Positions 18,507-27,212 of a stretch of DNA of 64,000 nt are shown piece after piece (position 1 is the first letter of the stretch; each line of letters begins with the position of its first letter). A program made the position numbers and the translations under genes. The stretch lies in NCBI GenBank assembly GCA_001898965.1, contig MKVW01000006.1, positions 50,882 to 114,881 on the forward strand, given 5' to 3'. The stretch comes from Rhizobiales bacterium 62-17. GTDB taxonomy: Bacteria > Pseudomonadota > Alphaproteobacteria > Rhizobiales > Beijerinckiaceae. Below the pieces are notes generated by a model. The model ran no database searches, had not been told where the DNA came from, and worked only from the letters and a program-made list of their open reading frames with translations.

Positions 18507-19196
18507 GTGTACCTGAACGCAGAGCTCTCCGCGAAGGAGCTGCAAGAAGCTGCACTGAGGATTAAAGCGCTTCGTCGCGCCGCTACCGAGCACGCCGTTG
18601 AAATCGGGCAAGAGCTTCTGCGTGTTAAGGAAAAGCTGCCGCATGGCGTTTTCGTCAAATGGGTAGAAAAGGCATGTGAGTTCAAAATCAGAACCGCGCA
18701 GGATCTGATGAAGCTCGCGCGTGAGGTCGAGTCCGATGCGAAGCTTGTGGCGCTTATGGTGCCGTCGACGCTTCGGGTTTATCTTTCCAAAACGACTCCC
18801 CCCGCCGTTCGCAATACCATTTTGAAGCGGCTTGAGAGCGGCGAGCGTGTTTCGCGCAGCGAACTCTATTCGCAAATCTCGGATACAAAGCCGAAAGCCG
18901 GGGCAGGCGCGGATCGGCGGCCGGCGCGCAAGGAGCTTTCCTCGTCATTTTTGACCGGCCCTGAAACTCCAAAGACTGCCGGAAAAAAATCCAACGATGC
19001 GGATGGAGACCGCGCTCGCTTGGTCGCCGAACTGATTCTCCAACGGCTCACTCCGAAGGACTATGAGTTCATCATGGAAGGGATGAATTGGGAGGTTTGG
19101 AACCGAGCCTTTGTTTGGATGCGGGCAACGCAAATCCTGGATGCTGAGCGGCTGGACGTGACCATATCCAAAACTCCGCTAACAGATTCCTCGTGA
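18507..19196 (+). CDS. DUF3102-like protein of mobile-element type
   Basis: A roughly 229-residue protein. AATEHAVEIGQELLRVKEKLPHG and FVKWVEKACEFKIRTAQDLMKLA (about residues 26-75) match the DUF3102 pattern found on phages, plasmids and islands. The middle (TKPKAGAG...ARKEL) is basic and low-complexity, and the C-terminal 60 residues form a separate, unrecognised part. Function is unknown. GTG 18507 has GGAG upstream; GTG 18495 is also open. It lies between the gene-poor tRNA flank and the first EPS gene, supporting an accessory origin. Confidence 0.65.
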   Translation: MYLNAELSAKELQEAALRIKALRRAATEHAVEIGQELLRVKEKLPHGVFVKWVEKACEFKIRTAQDLMKLAREVESDAKLVALMVPSTLRVYLSKTTPPAVRNTILKRLESGERVSRSELYSQISDTKPKAGAGADRRPARKELSSSFLTGPETPKTAGKKSNDADGDRARLVAELILQRLTPKDYEFIMEGMNWEVWNRAFVWMRATQILDAERLDVTISKTPLTDSS

Positions 19197-19286
19197 AGCG
19201 TCGAATGCCGCAAAGCTATTGAGGATGGAAAGCACCTTTCAAAAAGGGCGTGTTCGCGAATTTGGCCGCGTAGGATCGGAAATCCA

Positions 19287-20816
19287 ATGTCGTTCCACAT
19301 GGAAGAACTTCATTTGGAAACAACTTACGGCCTGCCGAGCCTGAGCCGTCGGTGGAAGATGGTCGCTGCATGCGTCGTGTCGTCGGTGCTTCTTGGAATG
19401 TTCGCCGTTCTGTTGAAGCCGGTCAGCTATACGGCTTCGACGCAGCTCCTGATCTATCTGAGGGAAATTCAACCGGGCCCCGACCTTATCGTGTCGCCGG
19501 GGCGTGCCGATCTCACGCAGGTCGAGAACGAAATCGAAATTATTCGCGCACGTGGCACACTCTCCAAAGTCGTCCAATCGCTGAATCTGACCCAAGATCG
19601 CGAGTTTGTGCCCGCGATGACGCTGCTCCAGCGGAGTGTGCAGTGGATCATCGGGTCGCTGCAGGCGTCACTCGATGAAAGTCGAAGGGTGCAGGAGGTC
19701 GCGGTTGATTCCCTTGCAAGGCATATCACGGTCAAAAGGGTCGGGACGAGCCATACCATTCTGGTCAATGTCACCACCTCGGATCCCAAAAAATCGGAGC
19801 ATATTGCGAACGGTATCAGTCAAGTGATGCTTCAGGCGCGGGTTAGCGCGGAGCAGGACGGCAACAGGTCGCCGCTGCAACGGGAACGACTGCAAGGACT
19901 GGGCCCCAGTGCTTATGTGATGACGCCGGCTCTCGCGCCCGAGAAGCCGAATGGACCGCGAAATATCCTCATCATCCTGGGCGCTGTGGTCGCGGGGCTT
20001 GGGATCGGATCGGTGCTGGCTGTGTTCTTGGATTTCACGGACAAGACCATCCGTTGCTCCGCGCAGGTTGAGCACTTTGGCGTGGACTGCATTGGGGCTA
20101 TTCCTGTTCTCGACGACAAGAGAGTGGCATTTCATTCGGGAAAGCCAGCTGGCCAAAAAGAGTTTTTGCCGGATGCGTTGCTGAACCAGACGCTTCTTCG
20201 AGCCGCTGTTGCAATTGAAAGCGCGCGGGCGCGTATCTTCGGCATTGCATCATCGATCGCGGGTGAGGGGTCCTCGACCGTGGCGAGCCATCTTGCGCGA
20301 ATGGCCGCTTGTAGTCGGAAGAAAGTATTGTTCGTCGAGACCGGTCCGGGCAGTACACCTCGTTTCTTCTCAGTATCAGGATCACCGACGACGACTGGGC
20401 GCGTCGATATGCAAGAGCTATCGGCCGGTGCCATCGGTGATCTTGCACCACCCGGTGCCTATAACGGAGACCAGGCCCGGAATTGGACTGCGTATTGCGC
20501 TCCGGAATTCTTGGTCGATTACGATTTGATTGTGGTCAATCTTCCGCCGCTCGAACGGGGCGCTGAATTCCGCATGGCCACGCAGAATCTCGATGGCGTC
20601 CTCTTGGTTGTTAGGTGGGGAAGCACGCGCATCGAGCAGATCGAGCACGCCTTTACTGTATCGCGCGCCGTACCGTCGGATTTTATCGGGGCGGTCCTGA
20701 ACATGGTCGATCGTCGGATGATTGGCCAATTTGGAGACAAGCTCTGGGAAGCGGAAGCCGCACTGGTTTACCGACGACGCTCATTCAGCCGTGGAAAGCC
20801 CATCGACGCCACATGA
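19287..20816 (+). CDS. Wzz/ExoP-like chain-length protein with degenerate kinase domain
   Basis: A 509-residue inner-membrane polysaccharide co-polymerase. A cytoplasmic start and helix near residues 25-43 are followed by a periplasmic Wzz domain, a second helix near 226-248 and a BY-kinase-like cytoplasmic domain. That domain is degenerate. The Walker A reads GEGSST (about 326-331), with Ser where the catalytic Lys belongs; the A-prime motif reads LFVETG; Walker B reads LIVVNLPP, with Asn for Asp. No C-terminal tyrosine cluster is seen. It is therefore probably a structural length regulator rather than a kinase. The next gene encodes the outer-membrane export partner. A paralogue lies at 38621-40189. 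Confidence 0.85.
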   Translation: MSFHMEELHLETTYGLPSLSRRWKMVAACVVSSVLLGMFAVLLKPVSYTASTQLLIYLREIQPGPDLIVSPGRADLTQVENEIEIIRARGTLSKVVQSLNLTQDREFVPAMTLLQRSVQWIIGSLQASLDESRRVQEVAVDSLARHITVKRVGTSHTILVNVTTSDPKKSEHIANGISQVMLQARVSAEQDGNRSPLQRERLQGLGPSAYVMTPALAPEKPNGPRNILIILGAVVAGLGIGSVLAVFLDFTDKTIRCSAQVEHFGVDCIGAIPVLDDKRVAFHSGKPAGQKEFLPDALLNQTLLRAAVAIESARARIFGIASSIAGEGSSTVASHLARMAACSRKKVLFVETGPGSTPRFFSVSGSPTTTGRVDMQELSAGAIGDLAPPGAYNGDQARNWTAYCAPEFLVDYDLIVVNLPPLERGAEFRMATQNLDGVLLVVRWGSTRIEQIEHAFTVSRAVPSDFIGAVLNMVDRRMIGQFGDKLWEAEAALVYRRRSFSRGKPIDAT

Positions 20817-20833
20817 AGCGGAAAGGTATTACG

Positions 20834-22120
20834 ATGAACCTGAATCGTTCATGGACAAAGGCCGCCGGATCGATCGCCCTGGTTCTATGCCTGTTTCAGG
20901 GCGGAGCGGTTCGTGCGATGTCCGACTATGTCGTTCGTGCCGACGACAAACTCAAGATCAAAATCTTTCAATATCCCGAGTTGAGCGGGGAGCACACTGT
21001 CCGCGCCAACGGAACGATTTCCATCGCACCGATCGGAGAGATTGCGGTCGATGGCCTCTCGACGGAAGAGATCGCGAACCGGATTTCCGAGCGCTTCGTG
21101 CGTGCGGGCATTTCAGATAAGCCCGGTACGTCGGTCGAAGTTCTTGAAACACGGCCGGTGTATGTCCTGGGCGACGTGCAGAAGCCGGGCGAGTACCGTT
21201 TCCGTCCGGGCATGACTATTCTGCAGGTCGTCAGTCTGGCCGGTGGATGGCTGCGGTTCAACGATCCTGGCTTGATGCGGCTTGATCGCGACAGCATCAA
21301 TATCACAGGCGAGATGCAGACTCTCGTCAGACGATATAATCAGTTGATGGCCCGCCGCGCTCGTCTCAACGCCGAACTGACGATGGCAAGCGACATCCAG
21401 TTTCCGCCCGATCTCGTCAGGCAGTCGCAGAACGACGGCGAACTGCAACAGCTGATTCTTGAAGAGCGTTCGCTGCTGAACATTCACGTGGAAGCATTGA
21501 AAACCCAAATCGACAGTTTGCAGCAGAATCGCACGCTTTATGAGCGCGAGATCGAGGCGATCTCGCGTCAGATTCAGGCCAATAAGGCCCAATCGGCCAG
21601 TGTCGAAAGAGAACTCACCGAGGTTCGCGATCTGGTCAAGCGCGGTCTGTCGACCATACCTCGTCTGTCGGGCCTTGAGCGAATGCTGGCCCAGCTTGAG
21701 ATGAACGAGCAGGGATTCCAGACGCTCATTCTGCGGTCTCGCCAAAGCATCACGCAGGCCGATCAGAAAATATTCGATCTGAAGAGCGAGCGGAATGCAT
21801 CTTTGACCGCTGAGGTTCAGAAGGTTCGCATGGACCTTGATGACGTCGGCGTCAAATACGAGACCAATCGGCATCTTCTTTTTGAAGCCAAAGTTACGGT
21901 TCCCACGCTCGTTGGAAACACTGACGGCGCCATCGAAACTCGCAGCCTGACGGTCGTGCGGGTTCAGGATGGAAAGGCCCGGACGTTCGATGCTGAAGAG
22001 CACACAGAAATTCTGCCGGGAGACGTCATCAGGGTCCAGAGAAGCATTCTTCCGTCAGCCCTGAATGTTCGCGCCTTCTCGGGCCTCAATCCTATTCTGC
22101 CGACAGGAATCCAAAAATAG
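20834..22120 (+). CDS. Polysaccharide export protein (ExoF/Wza-like)
   Basis: A 428-residue exported protein: signal peptide (about 1-30, ending GGAVRAM), Poly_export domain (YVVRADDKLKIKIFQYPELSG...ANGTISIAPIGEIAVDG) and an SLBB-like segment (TRPVYVLGDVQKPGEYRFRPGMTI). A long coiled coil follows (about 160-350) and then a C-terminal beta region. This is the ExoF layout of rhizobial EPS systems, longer than the Wza lipoprotein, and no lipobox is seen. The ATG at 20834 has GAAAGG upstream; an ATG at 20813 overlaps the previous stop. It is coupled to the preceding ExoP-like gene. Confidence 0.88.
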   Translation: MNLNRSWTKAAGSIALVLCLFQGGAVRAMSDYVVRADDKLKIKIFQYPELSGEHTVRANGTISIAPIGEIAVDGLSTEEIANRISERFVRAGISDKPGTSVEVLETRPVYVLGDVQKPGEYRFRPGMTILQVVSLAGGWLRFNDPGLMRLDRDSINITGEMQTLVRRYNQLMARRARLNAELTMASDIQFPPDLVRQSQNDGELQQLILEERSLLNIHVEALKTQIDSLQQNRTLYEREIEAISRQIQANKAQSASVERELTEVRDLVKRGLSTIPRLSGLERMLAQLEMNEQGFQTLILRSRQSITQADQKIFDLKSERNASLTAEVQKVRMDLDDVGVKYETNRHLLFEAKVTVPTLVGNTDGAIETRSLTVVRVQDGKARTFDAEEHTEILPGDVIRVQRSILPSALNVRAFSGLNPILPTGIQK

Positions 22121-22194
22121 TGAGGCCGATGCTTGGCCTGGGCATCAAGCATTCCAACTCAAGTAAGGTTGTTACGTGCTGGGGGAGATCGGAG

Positions 22195-22800
22195 ATGACT
22201 GTATGCGACAATGGCTCTGAAAAAGAGAAGTTCGGCACCGTATCCATTCAACAGCAAATCTTGGGGTTTGAGCCGCAATTGCGTGCTTATGCGATGTCTC
22301 TCAGCCGAAGCGCGGACAAGTCCGATGATCTCGTGCAAGAAACTATGTTGCGCGCAATCAGCAAGATTGAGACTTTCCGACCGGGCACGAATCTTGGAGC
22401 CTGGCTGACGACAATCCTGCGAAATTGCTATCTTTCCGATCTTCGCCGTCGCCGCAATGAGGTGGAAGACGCGGATGGCTGCTATTCCGAATCGTTGCGC
22501 GCGGCACCGGAGCAGGAAGCCGTCCTTGAATACAAAGAATTCTGGACGGCTTTGCGGGAGATTCCGTTCGATCAGCGCGAGGCGCTTCTGTTGGTGGGCG
22601 CGGCGGGGCTCTCCTATGAAGATACGGCCATGCTTTGTCGAACAACGACCGGAACGATCAAGAGCCGGATCAACAGAGCGCGCCAGCGGCTTGCTGCCTT
22701 GCTTGCCATCGAGAATGCCGCCGAGATCGGGGTTGACAGCCGTATCCGGGCCGTCATGGCGGCCGACCAAAGCTTCGTTTCGGCGCGCCGCTTCTTTTGA
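22195..22800 (+). CDS. ECF-type RNA polymerase sigma factor
   Basis: A 201-residue sigma-70 family protein with only regions 2 and 4. Region 2 has DKSDDLVQETMLRAISKIETFRPGTNLGAWL followed by TILRNCYLSDLRRRR; region 4 has IPFDQREALLLVGAAGLSYEDTAMLC and then GTIKSRINRARQRL. The pattern is near the EcfG and related alphaproteobacterial groups, but no phyR or nepR gene is adjacent and no anti-sigma gene is visible. GGAG precedes the ATG. It follows the export gene and faces the type I secretion genes, so control of EPS or secretion is plausible but unproven. Confidence 0.88.
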   Translation: MTVCDNGSEKEKFGTVSIQQQILGFEPQLRAYAMSLSRSADKSDDLVQETMLRAISKIETFRPGTNLGAWLTTILRNCYLSDLRRRRNEVEDADGCYSESLRAAPEQEAVLEYKEFWTALREIPFDQREALLLVGAAGLSYEDTAMLCRTTTGTIKSRINRARQRLAALLAIENAAEIGVDSRIRAVMAADQSFVSARRFF

Positions 22801-22818
22801 GCATGGGCGACGAAGCGG

Positions 22819-24825
22819 CTAACGTTCACGCAAGCTATTGTGGTGATAGCGGGCAAGTGGCGAGAGCAGATAGCTAATGATCCGCCGCTTGCCGGTTTTG
22901 ATCTCCGCCGTAACGGCCATGCCGGGTGAGAGATTGAGCTGCTTGTCTTCGATATCCAGTTGCGTGCGATTGAGAGAAATGCGCGCTGAATAGAGAAGCT
23001 CCTGACCGCGAGGCTCGCTGCTGCCGCTATCTGCGCCGGAAGCCTTATCGTTCGTATCAAATGTCTTGTTGCGCGCGATTGCATCCTGCGAAACGCTCAG
23101 AATGCTTCCTTGAAGCAGGCCGTAACGCGTGAAATTGAACGTATCGATTTTGATTGCTGCCTCCTGGCCGGCATTTACGAAGCCGATGTCCTTGTTGGAG
23201 ATCATTGCCTCGATCTCCAGTCGGCCTTCCGTCGGCACGATATACATGAGCGTCTGCGCCGGCGTGACGACGCCGCCAATCGTATGGATCGCGAGCTGCT
23301 GAACCATGCCATCGACGGGAGCCGTCAGCCTTTGCAGGTTTCTGCGCAGCTCGGTCTTGACGACATCTCTCTTGAGTCCGGCCATCTTCTGCTGAGCCTT
23401 GCTCAGTTCGTCGAACAAGGCCCGATCGTACTCAGCTACGGTTTTCGCGCGCGTCTCCTTCAATGCAGCCACTGCGGCATTGGCTTCGACGCCGCGCCGC
23501 TCCTGAACGAGAATGTCCTGGCGCTGCCCGACGAGATCCTGCAGCTCGGACAAATAGGTGATCTTGGATCCGAGGCCTTTCTGGAAAAGCTGCTCGCGTA
23601 TGTCGACCCGTTGCTGGAGAGGCACAATGGTCGATTTGAGCTTCTCGACAGAAGCCATAGTGGTGTCGTAAGCGGCGACACTTTGGGCCAATTGACTGTC
23701 GATGGCCGCGAGTTTGGCCTTTTGTTCGCTGCTTTGGCTGATGAGAAGGCCGCGGTAAACTTCGACCAGTTCGCTCGGTGCGTCGGCGGGTGGCGTAAAC
23801 GCTGGAAGCGGGTTGTCCTTGTTGGAGATCGCCGCCTGCAGCCTTGCGATGTCGAGGCGCGCGGCCATCAAGTCGTTCTGCTGGTTTCTGAATTCGGCAT
23901 CCGTTGCGGTCGTATCGAGTTCCACCAGAATATCGCCGGCCTTGACGCTTTGGCCGTCTCGGACCTGAATGGCACGTACGACGCCGGTCTCAAAAGGTTG
24001 GATCGTTTTGGTCCGATCGCTCGGAACGATTCTTCCAGGAGCGATGGCAACAATGTCTACTGTGCCGATACAGGCCCAGATCAACGCAATGGCGAAGATG
24101 GAAATGACGCTCCAGCCGATGGTGCGTCCCAAAGGAGAGGGAGGGGTTTCGACGATTTCGAGCGCTGCTGGCAGAAACGCCAGTTCCTGGGATCGCCGCC
24201 GGTTTTCATCGAAGGCTCGTGCCAGAACCGCCCGTTGCAGGCCTTGCGAGCGAACGGCGAGGCTGGTGACGGTGGCGCGGGCATTTGTCCCCCATCGTGG
24301 AGCTATTTTGAGAGTGCGACGGAGCGGCCTTGCAATGGCGTTATCGAAACGTCCTATGAGCTTGGCGATTTTGGATGGCTCGGCCAGAAAAAGACGCCCG
24401 CTCCATTGAGCTTCGAATTCCGCCCGCGTCATCAGGATCGGCTGCTCGATGTTTGCGACTATAACAACCGCTTTTTCACGATTGGCCTTGCCGAGCAGGA
24501 GGAAGCTGCCGTCGCGCAATCCGGCAACGCAAGGGAGCGGCAGATCCGCCAGTTGATCCCAGTCGGCCGAAATAGAGCGGCCCCAGAAGCCATATAGGCG
24601 CGCAGCTTGTGCCATGGCGGTGAGACCGAATGCGTCGTCGTCGACCTGACGACGCAAGTCTTTCGTCGTGATGGTTGCGCCGCGCAGTCGTAACAGCATC
24701 GCCAGAGCGACAAGCCCGGATTGGGCTTTGGTGGATGGGTTCATCGCCTTGGCCACGTCGCGGCTCTTGCTCTCCAAGGAGCCATCGCGCTGCAGGGCGT
24801 CCATCGCTAAGGAATGAGTGGTCAT
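22819..24825 (-). CDS. Type I secretion adaptor (HlyD family) with N-terminal C39-like domain
   Basis: A 668-residue protein. Residues about 31-150 form a C39-peptidase-like domain (AQSGLVALAMLL, then WDQLADLPLPCVAGLRDGSFLLLG, WSGRLFLAE) clearly homologous to the N-terminus of the adjacent ABC transporter. The catalytic Cys position holds Ser, so it should be a non-peptidase C39-like domain. A membrane helix (about 236-254) and a standard HlyD body follow: lipoyl half-motif (FETGVVRAIQVRDGQSVKAG), long coiled coil, second lipoyl half (RLTAPVDGMVQQLAIHTIGG) and beta-barrel. HlyD proteins normally lack the C39-like part. Its start overlaps the ABC gene stop by 4 bases. Confidence 0.88.
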   Translation of the reverse strand: MTTHSLAMDALQRDGSLESKSRDVAKAMNPSTKAQSGLVALAMLLRLRGATITTKDLRRQVDDDAFGLTAMAQAARLYGFWGRSISADWDQLADLPLPCVAGLRDGSFLLLGKANREKAVVIVANIEQPILMTRAEFEAQWSGRLFLAEPSKIAKLIGRFDNAIARPLRRTLKIAPRWGTNARATVTSLAVRSQGLQRAVLARAFDENRRRSQELAFLPAALEIVETPPSPLGRTIGWSVISIFAIALIWACIGTVDIVAIAPGRIVPSDRTKTIQPFETGVVRAIQVRDGQSVKAGDILVELDTTATDAEFRNQQNDLMAARLDIARLQAAISNKDNPLPAFTPPADAPSELVEVYRGLLISQSSEQKAKLAAIDSQLAQSVAAYDTTMASVEKLKSTIVPLQQRVDIREQLFQKGLGSKITYLSELQDLVGQRQDILVQERRGVEANAAVAALKETRAKTVAEYDRALFDELSKAQQKMAGLKRDVVKTELRRNLQRLTAPVDGMVQQLAIHTIGGVVTPAQTLMYIVPTEGRLEIEAMISNKDIGFVNAGQEAAIKIDTFNFTRYGLLQGSILSVSQDAIARNKTFDTNDKASGADSGSSEPRGQELLYSARISLNRTQLDIEDKQLNLSPGMAVTAEIKTGKRRIISYLLSPLARYHHNSLRER

Positions 24826-27101
24826 CTGATCGTGTCCCGATGAAGTTCGCGGCTGCGCATTCGGGATGCCGCCAGTGCCTGGTTTGCTGCGAGCGTCGCC
24901 AGCGGCGAGGGCTCCGGGGATCCGGATGGATCAACCGTCTGGTCCGCCGCCGGCACGTCCTGGATGTCCGGCGATCCAAACTGCAATGCGTATAGCGAGG
25001 CATAGCGACCGCCGGTCCGGATCAGCTTCTCGTGCGTGCCGTCCTCGATCAGCCGGCCGTCCTCGATCGTGACGAGGCGATCGGCCATCCGCAAGGTGGA
25101 AAGGCGATGCGCGATGATGAGCACAGTTCGAGAACGGGCGATTTGTGCCATATTCTGCTGAATGATGTGTTCGCTATCGTAGTCCAATGCGCTCGTTGCC
25201 TCATCGAAGATCAGGATGCGGGGATTGGTGGCCAGGGCGCGGGCGATGGCGATACGCTGCCGCTGCCCGCCCGATAGACTGCCGCCGCGCTCGCCGACAA
25301 TCGTGTCGTAGCCTTCAGGCAGCTTGAGAATGAAATCATGTGCGCCGGCAAGTGTCGCGGCCGCAATCACATCTTCAACAGGAAGTGCGGGATCGGCCAA
25401 GGCGATATTGTCGCGAATGGAGCGGTTGAACAGAATGGAATCTTGAAGGACAACACCGATCTGACGGCGCAGCCAAGATGGATCGATCTGTGCGACATCC
25501 ACGCCGTCGACGAGAACCCGGCCGCTTTCCGGCACGTAGAGCCGTTGGACCAGTTTAGCCAGCGTACTTTTGCCGGATCCGGATGGTCCCACGATGCCGA
25601 TCATTTGGCCGGCTGGAATATTCAGGCTGATGTCGTGCAGAATCTCCGGGCCGTCGACTCTGTAACGGAAAGTGACGTGCTCGAAGGCGATATCGCCGCG
25701 GATCTCGGGTAGGGACGTCCGGCTGGTGCTGTAAATCGGCTCGGGCGTCGTGTTGAGAATGTCGCCCAGGCGGGCGATCGATAGCCGGGCCTGATGGAAA
25801 TCCTGCCAGACTTGCGCGAGCCGCAGCACAGGACCACTGACACGGCCGGCGAGCAGGTTGAAGGCCACCAGTTCGCCCACCGAAAGCTGGCCATCGATGA
25901 CGAGTTTCGCGCCCACGTACAAGAGCGCGACCGTCACCAGCTTGCTGATGAGTTGAACGGTCTGGCTCGCGACGTTGCCTAGATTCAGGACGCGAAAACT
26001 TGCCGCGACATAGGCGGCCAGTTGTTCCTCCCAACGCTGCTGCATCAGGGGTTCGACCGCCATGGCCTTGAGCGTTTCAGCCGCCGTTACGCTCTCGACC
26101 AGAAAGGCCTGATTTTCCGCGCCGCGGGCGAATTTTTCGTCAAGATATTTGCGGAATAGCGGCGTCGCGCATGCGGATATGGCGACATAGAGAGGCAGCG
26201 ACGCGAGGACGATCCAGGTCAAGAGCGGGGAATAGAAAAACAGCGCGATTATGAAGACGACCGTGAAAAACAGATCGATGACGAGCGTCAGTCCCGAACT
26301 GGTGAGAAAGTTGCGAATATTCTCGAGTTCTCGCACGCGCGCGACCGAATCACCGACGCGTCGTGCCTGGAAATAGCTGATCGGCAACGCCAACAAATGG
26401 CGAAAGAGGCGCGCGCCCAATTCCACGTCGATCCGATTCGTGGTGTGGGAGAACAGATAGGTTCGCAGTGCGCCGAGGATGACTTCAAACAAGGCAATGG
26501 CTATGAGCCCGACGGCCAGAACGTCCAATGTGCTCATGCTGTGATGCACGAGTACCTTGTCGATCACAACTTGGAAGAAGAGCGGCGAGGCGAGGCCAAA
26601 GAGCTGAAGAAAGAACGACGCGACGAGAACTTCGCCCAAGAGCCAGCGATATTTGTGGATAGCGCCCATAAACCAAGTGATGTCAAAGCGGCGACTTAGA
26701 TCGGTCAATGTCGCTCGTCTGGTCATCAGTACCAGCCGGCCGTCCCAGGCCGCTTCCAACTCGGCCCGTGACATCATGCTTGGTCGGGGAGCATGGGGCG
26801 ATTGGACAAGGATTCTGTCTTCGCCGCAGCGCCCCAACAGAAGAAAGCTGCCGTCGCGCATGGCGGCGATCACCGGCAAGGGGGTGCGGGCCAGTCGCTC
26901 CCAGTTTGTCGTAATCGTCCGCGCCTTGAGGCCGAGACTTTTAGCGCACCTGATCATTTCCACGACGCCGATGGATCGACCGGGAAATTGATGTTGGATC
27001 TGCTCTGGAGAAATGGCGACGCCCTGACTGCGCAGGATGAACATGAGCGCGGTCAAGCCGGCGTCGGGTAGTCGATTGTTGTTGTCGTCGTGTTCTTTCA
27101 A
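24822..27101 (-). CDS. Type I secretion ABC transporter (HlyB-like)
   Basis: A 759-residue transporter. The N-terminal C39-like domain (about 10-135) has Ala at the catalytic Cys position (LPDAGLTALMFIL), so it would bind rather than cut the substrate, as in HlyB. Membrane helices span about 155-440. The nucleotide-binding domain has Walker A GPSGSGKST (505-513), the signature LSGGQRQRIAIARAL, Walker B ILIFDEATSALD and the H-loop IAHRLSTL. An extra C-terminal tail of about 50 residues is Pro/Ala-rich. It lies between a candidate substrate gene upstream and the adaptor downstream. No TolC-like outer-membrane gene is visible in the window. Confidence 0.94.
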   Translation of the reverse strand: MKEHDDNNNRLPDAGLTALMFILRSQGVAISPEQIQHQFPGRSIGVVEMIRCAKSLGLKARTITTNWERLARTPLPVIAAMRDGSFLLLGRCGEDRILVQSPHAPRPSMMSRAELEAAWDGRLVLMTRRATLTDLSRRFDITWFMGAIHKYRWLLGEVLVASFFLQLFGLASPLFFQVVIDKVLVHHSMSTLDVLAVGLIAIALFEVILGALRTYLFSHTTNRIDVELGARLFRHLLALPISYFQARRVGDSVARVRELENIRNFLTSSGLTLVIDLFFTVVFIIALFFYSPLLTWIVLASLPLYVAISACATPLFRKYLDEKFARGAENQAFLVESVTAAETLKAMAVEPLMQQRWEEQLAAYVAASFRVLNLGNVASQTVQLISKLVTVALLYVGAKLVIDGQLSVGELVAFNLLAGRVSGPVLRLAQVWQDFHQARLSIARLGDILNTTPEPIYSTSRTSLPEIRGDIAFEHVTFRYRVDGPEILHDISLNIPAGQMIGIVGPSGSGKSTLAKLVQRLYVPESGRVLVDGVDVAQIDPSWLRRQIGVVLQDSILFNRSIRDNIALADPALPVEDVIAAATLAGAHDFILKLPEGYDTIVGERGGSLSGGQRQRIAIARALATNPRILIFDEATSALDYDSEHIIQQNMAQIARSRTVLIIAHRLSTLRMADRLVTIEDGRLIEDGTHEKLIRTGGRYASLYALQFGSPDIQDVPAADQTVDPSGSPEPSPLATLAANQALAASRMRSRELHRDTIR

Positions 27102-27212
27102 ACGTCACGTCCCGGGTCGTCGATAGTAAAGTGCGTGCGCGCGGGAAGCTGGTCTCGCGCGCACGACATGGCGAGTATTTTAGGCCCGGCTTAAAGTCAG
27201 GCCGTTATACAT

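Noticed and set aside
23110-24597. A 495-codon plus-strand open frame
   Set aside because: It lies wholly antisense to the HlyD-like adaptor, whose frame has clear domains; the plus-strand text has no family pattern and arises from GC-rich codon bias.
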